45,751 nucleotides of DNA, taken from the NCBI GenBank assembly GCA_036501535.1, contig DASYAE010000116.1:1-45751 (forward strand), in the 5' to 3' direction. The notes under the pieces are model-generated. The model made no database searches. It worked only from the letters and a program-made list of their open reading frames with translations, and was not told the origin of the DNA. A program made the translations under genes and the position numbers. This document shows, one piece after another, positions 23,383 through 30,842 of the stretch (within the stretch, counting starts at the first letter, position 1; the number at the start of each line of letters is the position of its first letter). The stretch comes from DASYAE01 sp036501535 (GTDB taxonomy: Bacteria; Actinomycetota; Actinomycetes; Streptomycetales; Catenulisporaceae).

Positions 23383-25650
23383 GTGGAGGGTCCCAGCACG
23401 TACGCGACGGAAGCAGTCATCGACAACGGTCGATTCGGCACCCGGGTGGTCCGCTTCGAGACCGGCCGGCTGGCCCGGCAGGCCGCCGGCAGCGCCGTCG
23501 CCTATCTCGACGGCGAGACGATGGTCCTGTCCGCCACGACGTTTTCGAAGCACCCGAAGGACCAGCTGGACTTCTTCCCGCTGACCGTCGACGTCGAGGA
23601 GCGGATGTACGCGGCCGGCCGCATCCCCGGCTCGTTCTTCCGCCGCGAGGGCCGCCCGTCCGAGGACGCGATCCTGACCTGCCGGCTGATCGACCGGCCG
23701 CTGCGCCCCTCGTTCACCAAGGGCCTGCGCAACGAGATCCAGATCGTGGCCACCATCATGGCGCTCAACCCGCAGCACCTCTACGACGTGGTCGCCATCA
23801 ACGCCGCCTCCGCCTCGACGCAGCTGGCCGGCCTGCCGTTCTCCGGCCCGATCGGCGGTGTGCGCGTCGGCCTGATCGACGGCGTGTGGGTCGCCTTCCC
23901 GACCCACGAGGAGCTCGGGGGCGCGGTCTTCGACATGGTGGTGGCCGGCCGGGTGCTGCCGGACGGCGACGTGGCGATCATGATGGTGGAGGCCGAGGCC
24001 ACCACCGCGACGATCCAGCTGGTGGCCGACGGCACCGTGGCGCCGACCGAGGAGGTCGTGGCCGAGGGCCTGGAGGCGGCCAAGCCGTTCATCAAGGCCC
24101 TGTGCAAGGCCCAGGCCGACCTGGCCGCGCAGGCAGCGAAGCCGGTCGCCGAGTTCCCGCTCTACCTGGACTACCAGCCGGACGCCTACGAGGCCGTGTC
24201 CGAGGCGGTCTCCGCCGACCTGGCCGCCGCGCTGACCATCGCCGGCAAGCAGGAGCGCGAGTCGGAGACCGACCGGGTCAAGGCCGCCGCGGTGGAGAAG
24301 CTGGCCGGCCAGTTCGAGGGCCGGGAGAAGGAGATCCCCGGCGCGTTCCGGGCGCTGACCAAGAAGCTGGTGCGCGAGCGCATCATCCGCGACCGGGTCC
24401 GCATCGACGGCCGCGGCGTGGCCGACATCAGGGCCCTGTCCGCCGAGGTCGAGGTGGTCCCGCGGGTGCACGGCTCGGCGCTGTTCGAGCGCGGCGAGAC
24501 CCAGATCCTCGGCATCACCACGCTGAACATGCTGCGCATGGAGCAGCAGCTCGACACGCTGGCGCCGGAGACCCGCAAGCGCTACATGCACAACTACAAC
24601 TTCCCGCCCTACTCCACCGGCGAGACCGGCCGGGTCGGCTCGCCCAAGCGGCGCGAGATCGGCCACGGCGCGCTGGCCGAGCGGGCGCTGCTGCCGGTGC
24701 TGCCCAGCCGCGAGGAGTTCCCGTACGCGATCCGGCAGGTCTCCGAGGCGCTCGGCTCCAACGGCTCGACCTCGATGGGCTCGGTCTGCGCCTCCACCAT
24801 GTCGCTGCTGAACGCCGGCGTGCCGCTCAAGGCGCCGGTCGCCGGCATCGCGATGGGCCTGGTCTCGGCCGAGATCGAGGGCCGCACCGAGTACGTCGCG
24901 CTGACCGACATCCTCGGCGCCGAGGACGCCTTCGGCGACATGGACTTCAAGGTCGCCGGGACCAAGGACTTCGTGACCGCCCTCCAGCTGGACACCAAGC
25001 TCGACGGCATCCCGGCCTCGGTGCTCGCGCAGGCGCTCAAGCAGGCCCGCGACGCCCGGCTGCACGTGCTCGAGGTCATGCTCGAGGCGATCGACGAGCC
25101 GGACGAGATGAGCGAGTTCGCCCCGCGCATCATCACGGTCAAGATCCCGGTGGACAAGATCGGCGAGGTCATCGGCCCGAAGGGAAAGATGATCAACCAG
25201 ATCCAGGAGGACACCGGCGCCGACATCACCATCGAGGACGACGGCACGATCTACATCGGCGCGGCGGACGGCCCCTCGGCCGAGGCGGCCCGGCAGACGA
25301 TCAACCAGATCGCCAACCCGACCATGCCGGAGGTCGGCGAGCGCTACCTCGGCACCGTGGTGAAGACCGCCGCGTTCGGCGCCTTCGTCTCGCTGATGCC
25401 CGGCAAGGACGGCCTGCTGCACGTCTCGCAGCTGCGCAAGCTGGCCGGCGGCAAGCGGGTGGAGAACGTCGAGGACGTGGTCAAGGTCGGCGACAAGCTG
25501 CAGGTCGAGATCGCCGAGATCGACCAGCGCGGCAAGCTCTCGCTGGTGCCGGTCATCGCCGAAGCGGAGGGTAAGGACGCCGCGCCCGCGGAGCCGAAGG
25601 AGGGCGAGCAGCCTCCGGCCGACGCCGCCGCCGAGGGCCGGCAGAACTGA
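23383..25650 (+). CDS. pnp: Polynucleotide phosphorylase
   Basis: A 3'-5' phosphorolytic exoribonuclease and RNA 3'-tailing enzyme; in Streptomyces it was first described as guanosine pentaphosphate synthetase. The protein has 755 residues. The first RNase PH domain (DGETMVLSATTFSKH, RRPSEDAILTCRLIDRPLRP) and the second (RIDGRGVADIR, YNFPPYSTGETGR, RREIGHGALAERAL, GSNGSTSMGSVCASTM) are complete. The KH domain is at about 586-645 (GEVIGPKGKMINQI) and the S1 domain at about 654-720 (YLGTVVKTAAFGAFVSL). The tail is Glu/Ala-rich. GTG 23383 follows AAGGAGGG. It heads an operon with the M16 peptidase (9-bp gap) and dapB. Confidence 0.97.
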   Translation: MEGPSTYATEAVIDNGRFGTRVVRFETGRLARQAAGSAVAYLDGETMVLSATTFSKHPKDQLDFFPLTVDVEERMYAAGRIPGSFFRREGRPSEDAILTCRLIDRPLRPSFTKGLRNEIQIVATIMALNPQHLYDVVAINAASASTQLAGLPFSGPIGGVRVGLIDGVWVAFPTHEELGGAVFDMVVAGRVLPDGDVAIMMVEAEATTATIQLVADGTVAPTEEVVAEGLEAAKPFIKALCKAQADLAAQAAKPVAEFPLYLDYQPDAYEAVSEAVSADLAAALTIAGKQERESETDRVKAAAVEKLAGQFEGREKEIPGAFRALTKKLVRERIIRDRVRIDGRGVADIRALSAEVEVVPRVHGSALFERGETQILGITTLNMLRMEQQLDTLAPETRKRYMHNYNFPPYSTGETGRVGSPKRREIGHGALAERALLPVLPSREEFPYAIRQVSEALGSNGSTSMGSVCASTMSLLNAGVPLKAPVAGIAMGLVSAEIEGRTEYVALTDILGAEDAFGDMDFKVAGTKDFVTALQLDTKLDGIPASVLAQALKQARDARLHVLEVMLEAIDEPDEMSEFAPRIITVKIPVDKIGEVIGPKGKMINQIQEDTGADITIEDDGTIYIGAADGPSAEAARQTINQIANPTMPEVGERYLGTVVKTAAFGAFVSLMPGKDGLLHVSQLRKLAGGKRVENVEDVVKVGDKLQVEIAEIDQRGKLSLVPVIAEAEGKDAAPAEPKEGEQPPADAAAEGRQN

Positions 25651-25659
25651 CCGCGCGCG

Positions 25660-27072
25660 ATGCCTGAGCGCGCGTCACACAGCGTCCAAGGCGTGGCCGC
25701 CCACGCGGACCCGGAGCGGACCGGGCAGCTGCCGCGACTGCAGCAGCTGCCCGGCACCACCGAGGTCGTCCTCGACGCCGAAGGGGGCTCCGGCGCGGTG
25801 CGCCGCACCGTGCTGCCCGGCGGCATCCGCGTGATCACCGAGGCGATGCCCACGGTGCGCTCGGTGACCCTCGGCGTGTGGGTGGGGGTCGGCTCCCGGG
25901 ACGAGGACGCCGCCTCCGCCGGAGCCAGCCACTACCTGGAGCACCTGCTGTTCAAGGGCACGCCCCGGCGCAGCGCGCTGGACATCTCGGCCTCGATCGA
26001 GGCGGTCGGCGGGGAGATCAACGCCTTCACCACGAAGGAGTACACCTGCTACTACGCGCGGGTGCTCGACGCCGACCTGCCGCTGGCCGCCGACGTGATC
26101 ACCGACGTGGTCAGCGCGGCGCTGATCCGGCCGCAGGACGTCGAGTCCGAGCGCGGCGTGATCCTCGAAGAGATCGCGATGACCGAGGACGACCCCGGCG
26201 ACATCGTGCACGACGAGTTCGCGCTGGCCCTGTTCGGCGACACGCCGCTGGGCCGGCCGATCGCCGGGTCCGCCGCCTCGGTCAAGGCCCTGACGCCCGA
26301 GGTGATCGCCGGGCACTACCGGCGGCACTACACCGGGCCCAACCTGGTGGTCGCGGCGGCCGGCAACCTGGAGCACGACCGGGTGGTCGAGCTGGTCGCC
26401 GAGGGCTTCGCCCGCTCGGCCGCCGACTCGCACCTGGTGTTCGACCCCGGGGCGGGCCCGTTCGGCCCGCGCGAGCTGGCGCTCAACGTGCCCGGCGGCA
26501 GCGGCACCCGGCTGCTGAACCGCAAGACCGAGCAGGCCCACGTGGTACTCGGCATGCCCGGCGTGGCCCGCCAGGACGACCGGCGCTGGGCGCTCGGCGT
26601 GCTGGCCGCGGTGCTCGGCGGCGGGATGTCCTCGCGGCTGTTCCAGGAGGTGCGCGAGAAGCGCGGCCTGGCCTACTCGGTCTACTGCTACGCGTCGCAG
26701 TACGCGGACGCCGGCTGCTTCGGCGTCTACGCGGGCTGCCAGCCCAAGCGGCTCGGCGAGGTGCTCTCGCTGTGCCGCGGCGAGATCGTGAAGCTGGCCG
26801 GGCAGGGCATCACGCCGCAGGAGCTGGCGCTGGGCATCGGCCAGCTGCGCGGCGGCATGGTGCTGGGCCTGGAGGACACCGGCTCGCGGATGAGCCGGAT
26901 CGGCAAGAGCGAGCTGGTCTACGGCGAGCACCTGTCCGTGGACACCGTGCTCGGCCTGATCGCCGCGGTCACCCTCGACGACGTGCGCGAGGTGGCCGAC
27001 GGGCTGCTGACCGCCACTCCCGCGGTCGCGGTGATCGGCCCCTACAAGGACGCCTCCGCCTTCGGCGGGTAG
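25660..27072 (+). CDS. M16-family zinc metallopeptidase
   Basis: A pitrilysin/processing-peptidase family protein of 470 residues. It has the inverted zinc motif HYLEH at 91-95 with a distal glutamate in the ERGVILEEIAM segment. The C-terminal R/Y substrate pair is in GGGMSSRLFQEVREKRGLAYSVY. The first 45 residues are a non-conserved lead. No signal peptide is seen, so it is cytoplasmic. Its place between pnp and dapB is conserved in actinobacteria, but its substrate is not known. ATG 25660 lies nine bases after the pnp stop, and dapB starts 22 bp after its stop. Confidence 0.93.
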   Translation: MPERASHSVQGVAAHADPERTGQLPRLQQLPGTTEVVLDAEGGSGAVRRTVLPGGIRVITEAMPTVRSVTLGVWVGVGSRDEDAASAGASHYLEHLLFKGTPRRSALDISASIEAVGGEINAFTTKEYTCYYARVLDADLPLAADVITDVVSAALIRPQDVESERGVILEEIAMTEDDPGDIVHDEFALALFGDTPLGRPIAGSAASVKALTPEVIAGHYRRHYTGPNLVVAAAGNLEHDRVVELVAEGFARSAADSHLVFDPGAGPFGPRELALNVPGGSGTRLLNRKTEQAHVVLGMPGVARQDDRRWALGVLAAVLGGGMSSRLFQEVREKRGLAYSVYCYASQYADAGCFGVYAGCQPKRLGEVLSLCRGEIVKLAGQGITPQELALGIGQLRGGMVLGLEDTGSRMSRIGKSELVYGEHLSVDTVLGLIAAVTLDDVREVADGLLTATPAVAVIGPYKDASAFGG

Positions 27073-27094
27073 TGGAGAGCTGAGAGATCGTCAG

Positions 27095-27841
27095 ATGACC
27101 AAGGTGGCGGTGTTCGGGGCGGCCGGGCGGATGGGCCGTCAGGTCTGCGACGCGGTCGGCGCGGCCGAGGGGCTGGAGGTGGCCGCCCGGATCGACGAGG
27201 GCGACGACCCGGAGCTCGCGGTGCGCGCCGGCGCGCAGGTCGCGGTCGACTTCACCCATCCCGGCGCGGTGGCCGGGAACCTGGAGTTCTGCCTGCGCAA
27301 CGGCATCCACGCGGTGGTCGGCACCAGCGGGTTCACCGCGGACCGGCTGGCGCAGGTAGAGGGCTGGCTGGCCGAGGCGAAGCCGGGCCTCGGCGTGCTG
27401 GTCGCGCCGAACTTCTCGCTCGGCGCGGTGCTGATGATGAAGTTCGCCGCGCAGGCCGCGCCGTACTTCGAGTCGGTCGAGGTGGTCGAGCTGCACCACC
27501 CGGACAAGGCCGACGCCCCGAGCGGCACCGCGCTTCGCACCGCCCAGCTGATCGCCGAGGCCCGCGCGGCGGCCGGCAGCGCGCCGATCCCGGACGCGAC
27601 CGTCCAGGACGCCGACCACCACCGCGGCGGGAGGGTGGACGGCGTCCCGGTGCACTCGGTCCGGCTGCGCGGCCTGGTGGCCCATCAGGAAGTGCTGCTC
27701 GGCGGCGCGGGCGAGATCCTGACGATCCGGCACGACTCGCTGGACCGGGCCTCCTTCATGCCGGGCGTCCTCCTGGGCGTGCGCGAGGTGGTGCGGAGGC
27801 CGGGGCTCACCGTCGGGCTCGAGCACTATCTCGACCGGTAG
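27095..27841 (+). CDS. dapB: 4-hydroxy-tetrahydrodipicolinate reductase
   Basis: The second committed step of lysine and diaminopimelate synthesis, reducing the DapA product with NAD(P)H. The protein is 248 residues. The nucleotide-binding motif GAAGRMG is at 8-14, DFTHP near 52-56, and GTSGF at 77-81. The active-site segment ELHHPDKADAPSGTA (H134, H135, K138) is intact. The partner dapA lies about 7 kb away on the other strand (34534-35436). ATG 27095 follows gagagct; transcription probably comes from the pnp promoter. Confidence 0.97.
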   Translation: MTKVAVFGAAGRMGRQVCDAVGAAEGLEVAARIDEGDDPELAVRAGAQVAVDFTHPGAVAGNLEFCLRNGIHAVVGTSGFTADRLAQVEGWLAEAKPGLGVLVAPNFSLGAVLMMKFAAQAAPYFESVEVVELHHPDKADAPSGTALRTAQLIAEARAAAGSAPIPDATVQDADHHRGGRVDGVPVHSVRLRGLVAHQEVLLGGAGEILTIRHDSLDRASFMPGVLLGVREVVRRPGLTVGLEHYLDR

Positions 27842-27850
27842 CCTCGACCC

Positions 27851-28345
27851 ATGCGTGCTCGCACCGCCGCGCTCCTGCTCGGCGCGGTGCTCGTGTTCTA
27901 CCTGGCCGGCTGCCTGTGGGAGGGCGTCAAGGCGCTGCACGACGGCTTCCTGTACGGCTCGGCGATATCCGGGCTGCTCGGCACGGTGCTGCTGATGATC
28001 GGCGGCGCCGGCGCCTGGTTCCTGGTGCGCGAGATCCGGCTCGGCTTCGCCGCCGAGCGGATGGCCACCGCCCTGGCCGACGAGGGCGCGCTCGGCCAGG
28101 GCGTGCTCGACGCGCTGCCCCGCTCGCCCGGCGGCCGGGTGGAGCGCGCGGCGGCGGACGAGCTGTTCGCCAAGCGCAGGGCGGAGGCCGAGGCGGCCCC
28201 GAAGGACTGGCGCACCTGGTACCGGCTGGCCGCCGCGTACGCCGCGGCGAAGGAGGGCTCGCGGTCCCGGGCCGCGATGCGCCGCGCGATCAAGCTGTGG
28301 GGGTCGCCAGGCGGCCGTGGCCGGGGTTCTGGATCTCCGGACTAG
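27851..28345 (+). CDS. Small membrane protein with helical cytosolic domain
   Basis: 164 residues. Two hydrophobic helices lie at about 5-22 (AALLLGAVLVFYLAGCL) and 37-58 (AISGLLGTVLLMIGGAGAWFLV). A soluble helical domain follows with a tetratricopeptide-like stretch (DWRTWYRLAAAYAAAKEGSRSRAAMRRAIKLW). LAGC at residues 18-21 resembles a lipobox, but the context fits a membrane helix better. The start is nine bases after the dapB stop, so the gene closes the pnp operon. Related hypothetical proteins occur next to dapB in other actinomycetes. The function is unknown. Confidence 0.78.
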   Translation: MRARTAALLLGAVLVFYLAGCLWEGVKALHDGFLYGSAISGLLGTVLLMIGGAGAWFLVREIRLGFAAERMATALADEGALGQGVLDALPRSPGGRVERAAADELFAKRRAEAEAAPKDWRTWYRLAAAYAAAKEGSRSRAAMRRAIKLWGSPGGRGRGSGSPD

Positions 28346-28452
28346 CGGCCCGTTCGTTGTTCTGCCGGCGGGCGGCCTGATCGGCGGTCAGGTGAGGCGT
28401 CGCCAGGTCTGTTTCCCTGCATGGGATCTGCCGGGCTGCCCTTGTGCAATTC

Positions 28453-28493
28453 TGCTTGCAATGCAAGCATAGTGCTGTTGCAAGTTGACTTGC
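28453..28493. promoter_or_regulatory. Two palindromic operators before the membrane/HTH cassette
   Basis: Site 1: tgcttgca (28453-28460) / tgcaagca (28462-28469), perfect around one A. Site 2: gcaagt (28480-28485) / acttgc (28488-28493), perfect around tg. Both share the half-site CTTGC/GCAAG, with centres about 25 bp apart. They lie 33-73 bp before the ATG at 28526 and probably bind the winged-helix regulator encoded by the second gene. Confidence 0.6.
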
Positions 28494-28525
28494 CAGGCAC
28501 ATGGCACCGGAACACGGAGGGATCG

Positions 28526-29233
28526 ATGTCCTCGGAGTCGAACGCGCAGGAGCTCATCAACACGGCCGAGGCGGTGACCCGGGCGACGCGCCGGGCCCGG
28601 CAGGCCTACTGGTTCCCGCTGCTCGTCTTCGGCTGTATAGCCGTGGGGGCGGCGCCGTTCTACATCGCGCCGTCGCGGCCGGCCGGGACGGTCTTCGTCG
28701 CCGGACCGGATCTGACGGCCTACCTCGGCGGCTCGCTCCCGTCCGGCCACAGCGCCGCATCCAGCCTCTACTGGACGCTGGCCCTCGCCGCCGGATACCT
28801 GGCCGTCGTGTTTTTCTACAGGCTGCGCGCCCTGAAGGCCGGCGTCGCCGGGCGGATCCGGCCGGCGCTCGTGATCGGTGTCGGGGCGCTGGTCCTGCTC
28901 CTGCTGACCGGCAGCTGGCTCTCGCCCGCGGTCAGCCCGAACCGGTTCCTGCCGCTGGAGTTCTTCATCCGGGGCCTGGTGCCGCTGATCGTCATCGGGA
29001 TCGGCGTCCTGGCCTTCGCCTGGTCCGAGCGCAGCCCCGGGCTGCTCGCCTTCGGACTCTGCTTCCTCGCGGTGGCCGCGCTGTCGAATCTCTACGAACT
29101 CGGGAATCTGGCCTACCGGGCCGGCTGGAGTCTGTCGTACCGATACGCCAGCCTGCCCAACCTGCTGCTGCCCGCAGTCATGCTGCTGCTCGGTGGGGCC
29201 GGCTTCCTGCTGAGGGTGAGGCTGCGCCGATGA
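28526..29233 (+). CDS. Six-helix membrane protein of unknown function
   Basis: 235 residues. A short cytosolic N-terminus (SSESNAQELINTAEAVTRATRRARQ) is followed by about six hydrophobic segments: YWFPLLVFGCIAVGAA, LYWTLALAAGYLAVVFFY, ALVIGVGALVLLLL, LVPLIVIGIGVLAFAW, LLAFGLCFLAVAAL and LLLPAVMLLLGGAGFLL. No transporter or enzyme motif is recognised. ATG 28526 follows ACGGAGGGA; an in-frame upstream start at 28421 would run through the two palindromes and is rejected. It overlaps the regulator gene by four bases (ATGA), so the two proteins are made together. Confidence 0.8.
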   Translation: MSSESNAQELINTAEAVTRATRRARQAYWFPLLVFGCIAVGAAPFYIAPSRPAGTVFVAGPDLTAYLGGSLPSGHSAASSLYWTLALAAGYLAVVFFYRLRALKAGVAGRIRPALVIGVGALVLLLLTGSWLSPAVSPNRFLPLEFFIRGLVPLIVIGIGVLAFAWSERSPGLLAFGLCFLAVAALSNLYELGNLAYRAGWSLSYRYASLPNLLLPAVMLLLGGAGFLLRVRLRR

Positions 29234-29646
29234 GCCACCCCACCGCGGCCCATCCCACGACGGCCCATCCCACGACAGCGCTGAGCGAACTGGTGCATCA
29301 GCGCGCCCGGCTCGGCGTCCTGGCCGTCGTGCACGAGGCGGAGCGGGCCGAGTTCCGGTTCCTGCAGGAGGCGCTGGGCCTGACCTCCGGCAACCTCTCC
29401 CGGCACGTGCAGGCGCTCGAGGAGGGCGGCCTGATCAGCGTTGAGCGCGCCATCCAGGGCAAGCGGGCGCGCACCTGGGTGCGTATCACCAAGGCCGGGC
29501 GCAAGGCACTGGCCGAGGAGGTCACGCAGCTGAAGCGGCTGATCGCGCAGATCGAGACGGCCGAAGCCGGGCAGCCGGCCGGGCAAGCGGAGAGCACCGA
29601 GACGGTACAGGGCACTGAGTCGGTGCAGGGCGCGTCGGAGGGCTGA
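29230..29646 (+). CDS. Winged-helix transcriptional regulator
   Basis: A regulator of 138 residues. The winged helix at about 20-95 reads LHQRARLGVLAVVHEAERAEFRFLQEALGLTSGNLSRHVQALEEGGLISVER ... ARTWVRITKAGRKAL, the pattern of the MarR/ArsR-like HTH_27 group (PF13601). A short coiled coil (VTQLKRLIAQIETAE) and a Glu/Gln/Thr-rich tail with repeated TExVQG follow. The N-terminus has a duplicated AHPTT. ATG 29230 overlaps the stop of the membrane gene. Such regulators commonly control their own membrane-protein partner, so the two palindromes at 28453-28493 are its probable sites (inference). Confidence 0.85.
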   Translation: MSHPTAAHPTTAHPTTALSELVHQRARLGVLAVVHEAERAEFRFLQEALGLTSGNLSRHVQALEEGGLISVERAIQGKRARTWVRITKAGRKALAEEVTQLKRLIAQIETAEAGQPAGQAESTETVQGTESVQGASEG

Positions 29647-29667
29647 GGTTTCGGGCAGAGTTGGGCC

Positions 29668-30393
29668 ATGCAGATCGAGATGCCGGCCGCGTGGCCGCGC
29701 GACGAGGCCGAGGCGCTGGCCGAGCAGGAGCGGCTGCGCGGCGGCGTGCGGACCGAGGGCGAGATGGGCGATCCGCGTTGGATCGCCGGAGTGGACGTGG
29801 CCTACGCGAACGGTTCGCCGCTGGTCGCCGCGGCCGTGGTCGTCCTGGACGCCGCGACGCTCAAGCCGGTCGAGCAGCGCACCGCGGTCGGCACGGCCCG
29901 GTTCCCCTACATCCCCGGCCTGCTCGCGTTCCGGGAGCTGCCCACGCTGCTCGAGGCGCTGCGGCTGCTGGAGCGCACGCCGGACGTGTTCGTCTGCGAC
30001 GGCTACGGGATCGCGCACCCGCGCCGCTTCGGCCTGGCCAGCCACCTCGGCGTGCTGACCGGCCGGCCGAGCCTCGGCGTCGGCAAGACCGCCTTCATCG
30101 GCCGGCACGACGAGCCGGGCGGCCGCCGCGGGAGCCACGCCGACCTGGTCGACGAGGGCCGCGACGGTCACCCCGAGGTGATCGGCCGGGTGCTGCGCAC
30201 GCAGGACGCGACCAAGCCGGTCTACGTCTCGGTCGGGCACGCCGTGGCGCTTGACGCGGCCTCAGACCTGGTGCTGCGGCTGGCCCCGCGCTACCGCCTG
30301 CCGGAGACGACGCGGGCGGCCGACCGCCTCTCGCGGGTCGCGCTCGGCCGGGCGGAGGCACTCGGCCAGGCCTCAGGCGCAGCGGCGGGCTGA
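29668..30393 (+). CDS. nfi: Endonuclease V
   Basis: The product nicks DNA 3' to deaminated bases, mainly hypoxanthine. The protein is 241 residues. The family motifs are complete: AGVDVAY with D43, PYIPGLLAFRE with the wedge tyrosine Y81 and E90, and CDGYGIAHPRRFGLASHLG with D111 and H117, then PSLGVGK with K140. ATG 29668 lies 21 bp after the regulator stop, so it may be read in part from that promoter. It is convergent with the FMN-binding gene, with 7 bp between the stops. Confidence 0.94.
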   Translation: MQIEMPAAWPRDEAEALAEQERLRGGVRTEGEMGDPRWIAGVDVAYANGSPLVAAAVVVLDAATLKPVEQRTAVGTARFPYIPGLLAFRELPTLLEALRLLERTPDVFVCDGYGIAHPRRFGLASHLGVLTGRPSLGVGKTAFIGRHDEPGGRRGSHADLVDEGRDGHPEVIGRVLRTQDATKPVYVSVGHAVALDAASDLVLRLAPRYRLPETTRAADRLSRVALGRAEALGQASGAAAG

Positions 30394-30400
30394 CGCTCCG

Positions 30401-30829
30401 TCACGCGGTCTGGGTTCCCGGCGCGGCGGTGGTCATGGACTTCAGGCCCGCAGCATCGAGCGCAGCCTGTAGGGACTTGATGTAGGCGTGGGAGGTGTAT
30501 GTCGCGCCGGAGACCGTGTCGAGCACGGCGGTCTGCTTGGTCACCGCCTCCGAGTCCAGGACCTTCGCGGCGCGGTTGGAGTACGTCCACGAGTCGTTGT
30601 TGTCGTGCGGCAGGCTCAGCGGCTTGACCGAGACCAGCCGGCCCGCCTTGATCGTCGCCTGGACCTGGACCACGCCGTGGGTGATCGAGAACGCCGGGCC
30701 GGTGGCGACCACGGTGTCGCCGACGGTGTGCACCGAGCCGGTCGGGACCGCCGCGGCCGGGCGCTTGCTCAGCAGCAGCGCCGTGCACGCCAGAGCCGTG
30801 AAGGCGAAGGCGATGAGGATCTTGCGCAT
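30401..30829 (-). CDS. Exported FMN-binding domain protein
   Basis: 142 residues. An N-terminal signal or anchor (MRKILIAFAFTALACTALLL) is followed by a single FMN-binding domain of the NqrC/RnfG type. The flavinylation motif D-x-x-S-G-A-T is at 104-110 (DTVSGATYTS), with T110 as the expected site of covalent FMN attachment by ApbE. No apbE gene is in the window. It lies 13 bp after the ferric-reductase-like gene, with aaggga before its ATG, so the two form one unit. It probably takes electrons from that membrane flavoprotein on the outer face. The final acceptor is unknown. Confidence 0.92.
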   Translation of the reverse strand: MRKILIAFAFTALACTALLLSKRPAAAVPTGSVHTVGDTVVATGPAFSITHGVVQVQATIKAGRLVSVKPLSLPHDNNDSWTYSNRAAKVLDSEAVTKQTAVLDTVSGATYTSHAYIKSLQAALDAAGLKSMTTAAPGTQTA

Positions 30830-30842
30830 GGGGCTTCGTCCC

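Noticed and set aside
23230..25422. Minus-strand open frame opposite pnp
   Set aside because: Shadow of a conserved PNPase gene, with no family motif or ribosome-binding site.
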